A stretch of DNA of 64,000 nt from Pseudomonadota bacterium. Its GTDB lineage: Bacteria > Myxococcota > Myxococcia > Myxococcales > Myxococcaceae. The position numbers were made by a program, and so were the translations under genes. The notes below the pieces were generated by a model. It was not told the origin of the DNA. It searched no databases and saw nothing but the letters and a program-made list of their open reading frames with translations. Positions 27,566 to 35,634 of this stretch are shown one piece after another. The DNA is taken from NCBI GenBank assembly GCA_023426545.1, contig JAFAAN010000045.1, positions 10,703-74,702 of the forward strand. Direction: 5' to 3'. How positions within the stretch are numbered: the first letter of the stretch is position 1; each line of letters opens with the position of its first letter.

Positions 27566-28294
27566 TCAGGCGGGCTGGGCGTCCGCGCGCGCCGCGCTGG
27601 TGCCCTGGGGCTCGGGGGTGGGGGGCGAGGGCTCTGCGGGGGGCAGGCCGGCGGCCCGCTCCTTGAGCAGCTCGACGAACTCATCGCCAATCAGCCGCAG
27701 CTCCACCAGCACGCGCGACAGGCGGGCCTGGAAGTAGTTGTAGAAGACCATGGCCTGCACGGCGACGAGGATGCCGACGGCGGTGGCCACGAGCGCCTCG
27801 GAGATGCCGGTCATCACGGCCACGCTGCCGCCGGTGCCGCCCGCTTCCACGTCCAGGCCCAGGTCCTTGAAGGAACGCATGATGCCGGCCACGGTGCCGA
27901 AGAGGCCCACGAAGGGGGTAATGGAGCCGATGGTGGCCAGGATCCACAGGTAGCGGCGCAGCTTGAGGGCCACCTGGGCGCGCTCCCGCTCCACGGCGGC
28001 CTCGATGCCGGCGCCCCCGGCGATGCGCGTGCGCTCCAGCCGGTCGAAGCCCGCCAGGAAGATGTCCGCGGCCACCGCGTCGGAGCGCTCGGCCGCGGTG
28101 CGGGCCGCCGTCACGTCCCCTCGCAGCAGGTGTTTGTTCACTGTCTCACCCAGGGCGCGTGAGCGCTCCCCCACGCCCCAGAGTGCGATGATGCGCTCGA
28201 CAGCGACAATCAGCGCCGCGACCGAGGCGAAGATCAGCAGGGCGAGGGTGACGCCGCCCAGGCGGAGGTAATGGAGGATGTCGTTCAGGCTCAT
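27566..28294 (-). CDS. ExbB/TolQ/MotA-family proton channel protein
   Basis: A 242-residue protein with three membrane helices: LGGVTLALLIFASVAALIVAVE near the N-terminus, and the MotA_ExbB block with IATIGSITPFVGLFGTV-like sequence (about 125-145) and EALVATAVGILVAVQAM. The Pro/Glu-rich tail is cytoplasmic. The frame stays open far upstream, but only the ATG at 28294 gives the family N-terminus MSLNDILHYLRLGG. It is divergent from a lipoprotein gene with only 43 bases between starts, so the promoters must overlap or one gene must be read from elsewhere. Confidence 0.93.
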   Translation of the reverse strand: MSLNDILHYLRLGGVTLALLIFASVAALIVAVERIIALWGVGERSRALGETVNKHLLRGDVTAARTAAERSDAVAADIFLAGFDRLERTRIAGGAGIEAAVERERAQVALKLRRYLWILATIGSITPFVGLFGTVAGIMRSFKDLGLDVEAGGTGGSVAVMTGISEALVATAVGILVAVQAMVFYNYFQARLSRVLVELRLIGDEFVELLKERAAGLPPAEPSPPTPEPQGTSAARADAQPA

Positions 28295-28337
28295 TGGTGG
28301 GTGACCGGGCAGGGCGGCATGGCCCAGACTAGGAGAT

Positions 28338-29174
28338 ATGAACCGCGCAGCCGCCGCAATCTTCCTGGTAGTGCTCTGTTCTGCCTGCCCCAAGCGAATC
28401 GAGTTCGGCCCCGAGGGCGAGCTCACCGACGCGGACACCGTGTACCAACGCGTCCTGAAGAACCAGGACAACGTCGTATCGCTGGAGGGCGACGCGAAGC
28501 TGCGCGCGGAGCTGCCAGACCAGAGCGGGACGCTAAGCATGTTCGTCGCCGTCACCCGGCCGGCCATGCTGCACCTGGAGACGTTCGACTTCTTCAACCG
28601 TCCGCTCGCCTCCTTGACTTCCGACGGACAGCGCTTCGGCCTGTACCAGGCGGAGACGAACACCTGGTACCAGGGCCCCGCCAGCCCCGCGAACGTGTCC
28701 CGCTTCCTGCCCGTCATGCTGCCGGGCGAGGAGCTGGTGCCCATCATGCTCGGTCAGGTGCCTCTCATCCCTCCCGAGCGGATGACCCTGGAGCTGGATC
28801 ACAAGAAGGGCGTCTACGTGCTGACCCTGTACCGGGGCGAAGCGACCCAGATCCTCCACGTCCACACCAAGTACCTGCGAGTGATGAAGAGCATGGTGCG
28901 GGGCATCCCGGGGTATGATCTGGGCTTTGGCGATTTCCTGGAGCGGGGAAACCTCATCTTCCCCGGCCGCGTGGAGCTGGAGGCGAAGCAGGCGCGGACG
29001 AAGCTCCAGGTGCGCTACCAGCAGATCAAGCTCAACGCGCGGCCGGACCTCACCCTGTACGAGGTGGTAGCGCCCGAGGGGGCCCGGGTGGTGGAGGTCG
29101 ACGAGGCCGGTAGGGAGCTGCCCGCTGGGGCGCCGGCATCCGGGTCGTCCGCGCCCCTGGCGCCGGGCTCCTGA
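28338..29174 (+). CDS. lipoprotein, LolA/LolB-like fold (DUF4292-type)
   Basis: A 278-residue protein with a signal peptide and a likely lipidated Cys in VLCSACPK. The body begins ADTVYQRVLKNQDNVVSLEGDAKLRAEL and alternates beta strands, as in the LolA/LolB/DUF4292 superfamily of lipid- or lipoprotein-binding envelope proteins. The assignment rests on pattern only. The C-terminus is Ala/Pro/Ser-rich. It lies between the divergent exbB gene and the first MshEN gene (61 bases downstream). Confidence 0.6.
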   Translation: MNRAAAAIFLVVLCSACPKRIEFGPEGELTDADTVYQRVLKNQDNVVSLEGDAKLRAELPDQSGTLSMFVAVTRPAMLHLETFDFFNRPLASLTSDGQRFGLYQAETNTWYQGPASPANVSRFLPVMLPGEELVPIMLGQVPLIPPERMTLELDHKKGVYVLTLYRGEATQILHVHTKYLRVMKSMVRGIPGYDLGFGDFLERGNLIFPGRVELEAKQARTKLQVRYQQIKLNARPDLTLYEVVAPEGARVVEVDEAGRELPAGAPASGSSAPLAPGS

Positions 29175-29235
29175 CCGGCCAGGCGCGGAAGAAGCGGCGC
29201 ACGCTGCCGAGACAGTCTAGAGTGACCGGCACGAC

Positions 29236-29985
29236 ATGGCACAGATCAAGCTTGGAGAATTGCTGATCAAGGCGAACGTGCTCCAGGAGAGCCAGCTCAA
29301 GGCCGCGCTCGCGGAACAGGCGAAGTGGGGCGGCAAGCTGGGGGAGATCCTGGTCCGGATGAGCCTCGTCTCAGAGGACATCCTGGTGCGCGCCCTGTCC
29401 AAGCAGCTCGGAATGCCGGCGGTGAACCTGGACGCGGTGCAGATGGTGCAGCCGCACGTCAAGGCGAAGATTCCGGCGCAGACGGCGCGGGACTTCTCCG
29501 TGCTGCCGCTCCAACTGCGCGACGACGGCAAGTCGCTCGTGGTGGCGATGGCGGACCCCCTCAACGTGCGCATGCTCGACGAGCTGCGCGCTATCGCCAA
29601 GTGCCGCATCATCCCCAACGTGGCGGGCCGGACCTCCATCGCCCGGGCCTTCGCCCGCATCTACGAGCAGAACCACGAGCTGGAGGACGCGGACACCAAC
29701 TTCAAGGTGGTGGACGCCCAGGGCCGCACGGTGGTGAAGAACCTCAAGGACGTGGACCCCGCGGCGGCGGCGGCCGCGCCCCGGCCCGCGCCCGCCCCGG
29801 CTCGCGCCCCCGCGGCGGATGCGCCCTCGGCCCGTTCTGCGGCCTCCGGCTCGCCGGCGGAGCTGCTGCGCAGCGTGGAGGAGGTGCAGCGCAAGGAGGT
29901 CGCGGCCCTCAAGGCGATGGTGGAGCTGCTCATCGAGAAGGGCGTGTTCAGCCGCGAGGAGTACCTCGCGAAGGTCAAGCGGTAG
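29236..29985 (+). CDS. MshEN-domain protein without an ATPase domain (paralogue 1)
   Basis: A 249-residue protein. Residues 5-60 hold two copies of the MshEN/GspE-N repeat, KLGELLIKANVLQESQLKAA and KLGEILVRMSLVSED, followed by the alpha/beta half of the type II secretion ATPase N-domain (VVAMADPLNVRMLDEL). The ATPase domain itself is absent and is replaced by an Ala/Pro linker and a C-terminal helix (RKEVAALKAMVELLIEKG). MshEN domains bind cyclic di-GMP in some ATPases. Here Lys replaces the usual Arg and the conserved Gly is missing in both halves, so binding is uncertain. The ATG stands alone without a strong ribosome binding site. The paralogue follows after six bases. Confidence 0.8.
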   Translation: MAQIKLGELLIKANVLQESQLKAALAEQAKWGGKLGEILVRMSLVSEDILVRALSKQLGMPAVNLDAVQMVQPHVKAKIPAQTARDFSVLPLQLRDDGKSLVVAMADPLNVRMLDELRAIAKCRIIPNVAGRTSIARAFARIYEQNHELEDADTNFKVVDAQGRTVVKNLKDVDPAAAAAAPRPAPAPARAPAADAPSARSAASGSPAELLRSVEEVQRKEVAALKAMVELLIEKGVFSREEYLAKVKR

Positions 29986-29991
29986 TCCTCC

Positions 29992-31005
29992 ATGCGCAAG
30001 AAGATTGGTGAGCTGCTCGTCGAAGCCGGCGTGGTGACGGAGGAGCAGGTCCGCGTCGCGCTGGGGCGCAAGGGCGCCTCCTACGGGAGTCAGCGGCTGG
30101 GCGAGGCGCTGGTGGCGCAGGGGTTCTGTACGCCCACGCACATCGCCCGCGCCCTGTCGGTCCAGCACGCGCTGCCCTTCATCGAGCTGCCGGAGGAGAT
30201 TCCGCCGGCGGTGTCGGGCCTGGTGTCGCTGGACTTCCAATCCGAGCACCGCATCGTGCCCTTCCGCATGGAAGTGGAGGGCCGCAGCGAGCGCATCCAT
30301 GTCGCCGTGGACGACCCGGGCGACGTGACGCTGGTGGACGAGCTGAGGTTCCAACTCCGCAAGCAGATGCGTGTCTACGTGGCTGCCGCCGACGACCTGG
30401 ACGCCGCGCTGGCGCGTGCCCGGGGCGAGCCGCTGGACATCGTGGAAGCGGTGGCCCTGGACGAGGACGACGGTGGCGTGGCACCGGCCTCGGCTGCTTC
30501 GCTCGAATGGGATTTCCCGGAGGCTCCGAAGCCCGTGCCCAAGTCCAGACCGCCTGCTCCGCCGCCCGCCGTCCGTCCCCCCGCGTTCCGTGGCCCGTCC
30601 TCGCCGCCTCCCCCTCCACTGGAGGCCACGGAGGACGAGGCCGGAGTGGACGCACTGGATGATCTCCTGGGCCGGAAGGCCCCGCCGGCTGCCCGGCCTC
30701 CGCCTCCACCTCTGGCCGACGCGGACGGCGACGCGGCCGGGGGGAAGCCCCGGGTGCCGGTGGTGGTGTTCGGCGGCGCCGCGCAGGGCTCGCGGCCTTC
30801 CGTGTCGCTCACGCCGACGCCGCAGTTCTCCGATGAGGACCTGGCGGTCCTCGATGACATCGAGCGCATCTCCCGTGGCGAGGACGCCTCGCTGGACACC
30901 GAGAAGGTGAAGCCGGCGCGCATGGTGGCCAGCCTCATCCGGCTGCTCATCCGGAAGGGCGTCATCCAGGAGGCCGAGTTCCTGGAGGAGCTGGCCCAGA
31001 AGTGA
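29992..31005 (+). CDS. MshEN-domain protein without an ATPase domain (paralogue 2)
   Basis: A 337-residue protein with the same plan as its neighbour: repeat 1 KIGELLVEAGVVTEEQV, repeat 2 RLGEALVAQGFCTPTHI, then VAVDDPGDVTLVDEL, a long Pro/Ala/Asp linker (about 165-285) and a C-terminal helix RMVASLIRLLIRKGVIQEAE closely resembling the end of paralogue 1. The second repeat keeps the full RLGExL...G pattern associated with cyclic di-GMP binding. The shared C-terminal helix suggests the two proteins interact with each other or with the same partner. The GTG of the following ABC gene overlaps its stop. Confidence 0.8.
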   Translation: MRKKIGELLVEAGVVTEEQVRVALGRKGASYGSQRLGEALVAQGFCTPTHIARALSVQHALPFIELPEEIPPAVSGLVSLDFQSEHRIVPFRMEVEGRSERIHVAVDDPGDVTLVDELRFQLRKQMRVYVAAADDLDAALARARGEPLDIVEAVALDEDDGGVAPASAASLEWDFPEAPKPVPKSRPPAPPPAVRPPAFRGPSSPPPPPLEATEDEAGVDALDDLLGRKAPPAARPPPPPLADADGDAAGGKPRVPVVVFGGAAQGSRPSVSLTPTPQFSDEDLAVLDDIERISRGEDASLDTEKVKPARMVASLIRLLIRKGVIQEAEFLEELAQK

Positions 31006-32027
31006 CAGCCGCCGTGACACCCGCGGGCGAGGAGCTGCTGCTCGACGTCCGCGGGCTCACCACGGAGCTGGCGCTGGAGGCGGGGACGGTGCGCGCGGTG
31101 GACGGCGTGTCCTTCTCGCTGCCCCCAGGCGGGACGCTGGGCGTGGTGGGGGAGAGCGGCTGTGGCAAGAGCCTCACCGCGCTGTCCCTGTTGCGGCTGG
31201 CCCCCGAGCCGCCGGTGCGCGTGGTGGGCGGCGAGGTGCGCTTCCAGGGGCGTGACCTGCTGACACTGTCCGAGCCGGAGCTGCGCCGAATGCGCGGCCG
31301 GCAGGCGGCGATGATCTTCCAGGAGCCGATGACGTCGCTCAACCCGGTGTTCACCGTGGGCGAGCAGATTGCCGAGGGCGTCCGCCTCCACCTGGGCGCC
31401 TCACGCGCGCAGGCCCGGGAGCAGGCGGTGGAGATGCTGCGGCAGGTGGGCATCCCCGCGCCGGGCGAGCGCGTGGACGCCTATCCCCACCAGCTCTCCG
31501 GCGGGATGCGGCAGCGGGTGATGATTGCCATGGCGCTGGCATGCGACCCGGTGCTGCTCATCGCGGACGAGCCCACCACCGCGCTGGACGTCACCATCCA
31601 GGCGCAGATTCTGGACCTGCTCGCGCGGCTTCAGGCGGAGCGGGGCATGGCGGTGCTGCTCATCACCCACGACCTGGGCGTGGTGGCGGAGAGCTGTGAC
31701 GCGGTGGTGGTGATGTACGCGGGCCGCGTGGTGGAGCGCGCTCCGGTGCACGCGCTGTTCTCCCGCCCCGCACACCCGTACACGGCGGGGCTGCTGCGGT
31801 CGATTCCATCCAGGCGCGGCGCGACGGCGGCGGGGGCTCCGGCTGGCCGCGAGCGCCTCCGCGCCATCCCTGGCATGGTGCCATCGCTGCGGAAGCTGCC
31901 CCCGGGCTGTGCGTTTCGCGAGCGCTGTGAGCGGGCCCTGGACGTCTGCGCGCACGTCACGCCCGAGCTGAGCGCGCCACGTGCCGGACAGCTCGCGGCC
32001 TGTCACAACCCGGTGCCCGCCCCATGA
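31002..32027 (+). CDS. oligopeptide/dipeptide ABC transporter ATPase (OppD/DppD-like)
   Basis: A 341-residue ATPase with Walker A GESGCGKS (about residues 49-56), Q-loop FQEPMTSLNPVF, signature LSGGMRQRV, Walker B LLIADEPT, and the C-terminal oligo/dipeptide domain with HPYTAGLL and a Cys cluster (PPGCAFRERCERALDVC) as found in Opp/Dpp ATPases. The GTG start overlaps the previous stop (GTGA). The partner ATPase follows, but the permeases and binding protein are not in this window, so the transporter must be completed elsewhere. Confidence 0.92.
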   Translation: MTAAVTPAGEELLLDVRGLTTELALEAGTVRAVDGVSFSLPPGGTLGVVGESGCGKSLTALSLLRLAPEPPVRVVGGEVRFQGRDLLTLSEPELRRMRGRQAAMIFQEPMTSLNPVFTVGEQIAEGVRLHLGASRAQAREQAVEMLRQVGIPAPGERVDAYPHQLSGGMRQRVMIAMALACDPVLLIADEPTTALDVTIQAQILDLLARLQAERGMAVLLITHDLGVVAESCDAVVVMYAGRVVERAPVHALFSRPAHPYTAGLLRSIPSRRGATAAGAPAGRERLRAIPGMVPSLRKLPPGCAFRERCERALDVCAHVTPELSAPRAGQLAACHNPVPAP

Positions 32028-33076
32028 GCGCCGGGCCGCTCCTCCAGGTGCGCGACTTGCGGGTGTACTTCCCGGTGCGTGGGGGCGTCTTCGGGCGGGT
32101 GCGCGGCGCGGTGAAGGCCGTGGACGGCGTGAGCTTCGAGGTGCTCCGCGGCGAGACGCTCGGGCTGGTGGGGGAGAGTGGCTGTGGCAAGAGCACGCTG
32201 GGGCGCGCGGTGCTGCGCCTGGTGGCGTCCACCGGGGGCTCCATCCATTTCGACGGGCAGGAACTCACCGGGAGGTCCCAGCGCGAGCTCCAGCCGCTGC
32301 GGCAGCGGATGCAGCTCGTCTTCCAGGACCCCTACGCCTCGCTCAATCCGCGGATGACCGTTCGCGAGATTCTCGAGGAGCCCTTCGTCATCCACGGGCT
32401 GGCGCGAGAGCCAGGGGCGCGGGAGCGTGAGGTGGCGGCGCTGATGGACGCCATGGGGCTGCCGCGCGAGGCGCTGGAGCGCTTCCCCCATGAGTTCTCC
32501 GGGGGCCAGCGTCAGCGCATCGGCATCGCGCGGGCGCTCGCGCTGCGGCCCGACCTGGTGGTGGCGGACGAGCCCATCAGCGCGCTGGACGTGTCCGTCC
32601 AGGCGCAGATCGTCAACCTGCTGGTGGACCTCCAGCGCGAGCGGGGCCTCACCTACGTCTTCATCGCCCACGACCTGAACATCGTCGAGTACGTCTCCAC
32701 GCGCGTGGCCGTCATGTACCTGGGGCGCATCGTCGAGCTGGCCCCCGCCGCCGCGCTCTACCGCCAGCCGCGCCACCCCTACACCCAGGCGTTGCTGTCC
32801 GCGGTCCCCGTGCCGGAGCCCGGACGCGCGCGCACGCGGCTGCTGGTGCCCGGTGAGCCGCCATCCCCCCTGGCTCCGCCGCCGGGTTGTCCCTTCCATC
32901 CGCGCTGTCCTCATGCCATGGAGCGGTGCAGGCGAGAGGCGCCTCCGGCCTACCCACTGGGCGGGGGGCACTTCGCGGCTTGTTTCCTGGCGGAGCCCGA
33001 TGCGCGAGAGGCCCCGGCCGAGGCACCCTCTGGAGGAAGCACCGGTGTTCTGGCTCAGCCACCATCATCCAGATGA
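32024..33076 (+). CDS. oligopeptide/dipeptide ABC transporter ATPase (OppF/DppF-like)
   Basis: A 350-residue ATPase. FPVRGGVFGRVRGAVKAVDGV is the OppF-type start, cut here into VRGGVFG and VKAVDGV. Walker A is GESGCGKST, Q-loop VFQDPYASLNPRM, signature FSGGQRQRIGIARAL, Walker B VVADEPISALD, and the C-terminal HPYTQALLSAVP plus GCPFHPRCPHAMERC follow. The ATG overlaps the upstream TGA (ATGA). The final residues are overlapped by the start region of the DUF2085 gene. Confidence 0.92.
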   Translation: MSAGPLLQVRDLRVYFPVRGGVFGRVRGAVKAVDGVSFEVLRGETLGLVGESGCGKSTLGRAVLRLVASTGGSIHFDGQELTGRSQRELQPLRQRMQLVFQDPYASLNPRMTVREILEEPFVIHGLAREPGAREREVAALMDAMGLPREALERFPHEFSGGQRQRIGIARALALRPDLVVADEPISALDVSVQAQIVNLLVDLQRERGLTYVFIAHDLNIVEYVSTRVAVMYLGRIVELAPAAALYRQPRHPYTQALLSAVPVPEPGRARTRLLVPGEPPSPLAPPPGCPFHPRCPHAMERCRREAPPAYPLGGGHFAACFLAEPDAREAPAEAPSGGSTGVLAQPPSSR

Positions 33077-33452
33077 GTACAACCGCACCTACCTGTTCGG
33101 CGGTGTGCGCGTCTGCGCGCGCTGCCTGGGCACCTATCCGGTGATGCTGGCCGCGCTGGTGGGCCTGTTCGCCCTGCGCGCGCCGTTGCGGTGGCCGCTG
33201 GACGTGCCGGTGGTGCTGGCGCTCACGATTCCGGCGCTGGCGGACTGGGCGGTGGGACGCTTCCGCCCGGCCTCCGGCTCCAACGCGGTCCGGACGCTGA
33301 CGGGCGTGCTGTTGGGCTTGGCGCTCGGCCGCTCCTTGCACGTGCACCTGCAGCAGCCGCTGCCCGCGGTCCTCCTGGCGCAGGGCGCGTTGGTGACAGC
33401 GGTGGCCGTCCCTGTCATTCTCGCCACTTACCAGAGACCTCGTCCGGGATAG
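33045..33452 (+). CDS. DUF2085 membrane protein
   Basis: A 135-residue protein starting FWLSHHHPDEYNRTY and containing the family motif VCARCLGTYP, then four hydrophobic segments. The motif is typical of DUF2085 (small membrane proteins with conserved His/Cys near the membrane surface). The function is unknown. An in-frame ATG at 33000 would add 15 residues, but the GTG at 33045 is eight bases after GGAGG (33032-33036) and directly precedes the domain. The gene therefore begins inside the last 32 bases of the oppF-like gene and is coupled to it. Confidence 0.8.
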   Translation: MFWLSHHHPDEYNRTYLFGGVRVCARCLGTYPVMLAALVGLFALRAPLRWPLDVPVVLALTIPALADWAVGRFRPASGSNAVRTLTGVLLGLALGRSLHVHLQQPLPAVLLAQGALVTAVAVPVILATYQRPRPG

Positions 33453-33510
33453 ACCCTGGCGTCCCGCCGCCCGTTAAGTGGGCACGGAGGGTGGAGCGGG
33501 CAGGGGACGG

Positions 33511-34167
33511 GTGGCTCCAAGGAGAGTTGGGGGAGTATTGGGACCGGAAACCTCAGACGAGCGGCTGATGCTCGCCTTCCAGGCGGGGGACGCGCGCGCG
33601 TTCGAGGCGCTGGTGCGCAAGCACCGGACGCCGGTGTTCAACTTCATCCTCCGCTTCACCGGGCACCGGGCACGGGCGGAGGACGTGCTGCAGGAGACGT
33701 GGCTGAAGGTGGTCCGGAGCGCGGGCGACTACACGCCCAAGGCGAAGTTCACGACCTGGCTCTATACGATTGCGAGGAACCTCTGCGTGGACAGCGCGCG
33801 CAAAGAGAGCTACCGCCAGGCGACTTCCCTGGAGGCGCCCGCGCCGGGCTCGGAGCGGGATGAGGCACGTCCCCTGGGCGATGGGCTCCCCGACGCGGGG
33901 GCCAGCCCCGAGCGCGGCGCCTACAACGCCCGCCTTCGCCCCCTGCTGGAGCGCGCATTGGCCTCCCTCCCGGAGGAGCAGCGCGAGGTCTTCACCCTTC
34001 GTGAGTACAGCGGCATCCCCTTCAAGGACATCGCGGAGGTGACGGGAGTGTCCGAGAACACGGTGAAGAGCCGCATGCGCTACGCCCTCGAGGGGCTTCG
34101 GCGCCGCCTGGCGGAGATGGGCGTGGACGGCGACCTCGCCGAGGATGGAAGGACGGTGGTGGGATGA
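33511..34167 (+). CDS. ECF-type RNA polymerase sigma factor
   Basis: A sigma-70 family protein of about 218 residues (depending on the start). Region 2 reads LMLAFQAGDARAFEALVRKH, cut to its core AGDARAFEALV, then FILRFTGHRARAEDVLQETW and FTTWLYTIARNLCVD. Region 4 reads LPEEQREVFTLREYSG, KDIAEVTGVSENTVKSR. Between them is an Ala/Gly/Glu linker. Possible starts are GTG 33478, GTG 33511 and TTG 33538. Only the last two are near purine-rich ribosome binding sites, so the start is uncertain. The gene overlaps the next by four bases (ATGA), the usual arrangement of an ECF sigma factor with its anti-sigma factor, and lies directly upstream of the Tad-like cluster. Confidence 0.93.
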   Translation: MAPRRVGGVLGPETSDERLMLAFQAGDARAFEALVRKHRTPVFNFILRFTGHRARAEDVLQETWLKVVRSAGDYTPKAKFTTWLYTIARNLCVDSARKESYRQATSLEAPAPGSERDEARPLGDGLPDAGASPERGAYNARLRPLLERALASLPEEQREVFTLREYSGIPFKDIAEVTGVSENTVKSRMRYALEGLRRRLAEMGVDGDLAEDGRTVVG

Positions 34168-35537
34168 AGCCGCAGAACGCGCACGCGCAGGAGGACCGGC
34201 TGCTCGACTTCGCCTATGGCGAGCTGCCCGTGTCCGAAGCCCGCCTCGTCGAGGCGCACCTGGAGGGCTGTGCCCGCTGCACCCAGGCCCTGGATGACAT
34301 CCGGGGCGTGCGCGCCACCATGTCTCAGCTCTCCGTGGAGGCCGCGCCGGATGCGGGGCTGGAATCGCTGATGGCCTACGCGCAGCAGACCGCGCGCCGC
34401 GCCGCTGCTGGACCCGCGCCCAAGCCGAGCCGCTGGCGCCGCTGGCTGTTGCCCGTGGTGGGGCTGGCCTCGGTGAGCACGTTGGGCGTCCTGACGTTCC
34501 ACGCCCACGCCCCCGAACTCACCCGGCCAGACCTGAGCGCGGCCGCGGTGCAGGAGCCCTGGAGCGCGAAGGAGACCCAGCCGGCCCCCACGGCCGCGGT
34601 TCCGGCCGCGGCCCCTGCTCCGCCCCCGGCCGCCGCTCCGGCCGCGCAGGTGATGTCCGCCGAGGCGGAGTGGGAAGGGAAGGGCGCCAGGGAGCGAGCC
34701 GCGCCGAGCAAGCGTGCGGTGGCGGCCGAACTCAAGGGGCGTGAGCCGCTGCGCGCGGACGACTGGGCCAACGCGGGCAGCGGCGGCGGGTTCGACACGC
34801 GCGTTCGCCGTGGGACCGCGAGCAAGGCGAAGGCCGCGCCCCCCCTGAGCGTGCGCGCCCGCTCGGAGCAGAAAGCGGACAAGGCCGACGCGGCGAAGCC
34901 CGCGCAGGTGACGGCGGATGAGGCGTCCGTGGACGAGGAGTCCGTCGGCATGGCCGAAAGGCGCGCCCCGGAGGCCCCGGCGCCCCAAGAGGGGCCTCCG
35001 CGCGACGCGCTGCGGCTGGGGACGCCACGGCCGGTGGCGCGGGCTGACGCTCCAGGGGAGGCGCCGATGGCGTCGGCTCCCGCCGCGATGAAGGCCGAGG
35101 CCGCGTCCATTCCCAAGGCAAGGGTGTTCGGGGCGTCCGTGGCGGAGGCTTCTTCCGGGGCGGCCGATTTCGAGGCGCCGCCGCCACCTCCGTCCGCCCC
35201 GGTCATGAAGAAGCAAGCGCCCTCTGCTGATCAGATCCCGGCGGTCTCCGTGGCGGAGCTGTCCCGGCAGGCGCGGGCGGCGCACCAGGCAGGAGACCGG
35301 GCGCGGGAGGCCGGGCTGATCCGCGCGGCGCTGGCGGCTGGCGCTTCAGGAGCGGAGCGGTGGGAGCTGCTCAACCAGCTGTGTGAGTCCGAGTTCGCTC
35401 TTGGTATGCATTCGAGGGCCGTCGAGGCGTGTAACCTCGTGATACACGAAGCGCCGGCGTCTAGCGCGGCCAGTGCGGCCCGCCGTCGGCTCGCGAGTGA
35501 AACAGCACCCGCACAGCCCGGCAAACCCTCGAAATAG
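34164..35537 (+). CDS. zinc-finger (ZAS-like) transmembrane protein, probable anti-sigma factor
   Basis: A 457-residue protein. The N-terminal HLEGCARC (His32, Cys36, Cys39) is the HX3CX2C zinc-binding anti-sigma motif. One membrane helix follows (about 94-112). A very long Ala/Pro/Lys/Glu-rich region (about 115-360) follows, then a TPR-like helical C-terminus (SVAELSRQARAAHQAGDRAR and onward to residue 445). The zinc motif, the membrane span and the overlap with the sigma gene indicate that it holds the sigma factor inactive until an envelope signal arrives. The periplasmic C-terminus is unusually large for an anti-sigma factor and may itself sense or bind a partner. Confidence 0.82.
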   Translation: MKPQNAHAQEDRLLDFAYGELPVSEARLVEAHLEGCARCTQALDDIRGVRATMSQLSVEAAPDAGLESLMAYAQQTARRAAAGPAPKPSRWRRWLLPVVGLASVSTLGVLTFHAHAPELTRPDLSAAAVQEPWSAKETQPAPTAAVPAAAPAPPPAAAPAAQVMSAEAEWEGKGARERAAPSKRAVAAELKGREPLRADDWANAGSGGGFDTRVRRGTASKAKAAPPLSVRARSEQKADKADAAKPAQVTADEASVDEESVGMAERRAPEAPAPQEGPPRDALRLGTPRPVARADAPGEAPMASAPAAMKAEAASIPKARVFGASVAEASSGAADFEAPPPPPSAPVMKKQAPSADQIPAVSVAELSRQARAAHQAGDRAREAGLIRAALAAGASGAERWELLNQLCESEFALGMHSRAVEACNLVIHEAPASSAASAARRRLASETAPAQPGKPSK

Positions 35538-35634
35538 TTGTCGGTATTTTCTCAGCAATTGGGAGGGAAACGTAGGCGCAGGTCTGTCCATTTGACCGAT
35601 GCGCTTCTGACACCGCTCCCTCGATAATGGCTTC

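Noticed and set aside
35623..35628. GATAAT as -10 for the pseudopilin operon
   Set aside because: It is only seven bases from the ATG, and no -35 is found at 16-18 bases, so it was not listed as a promoter.
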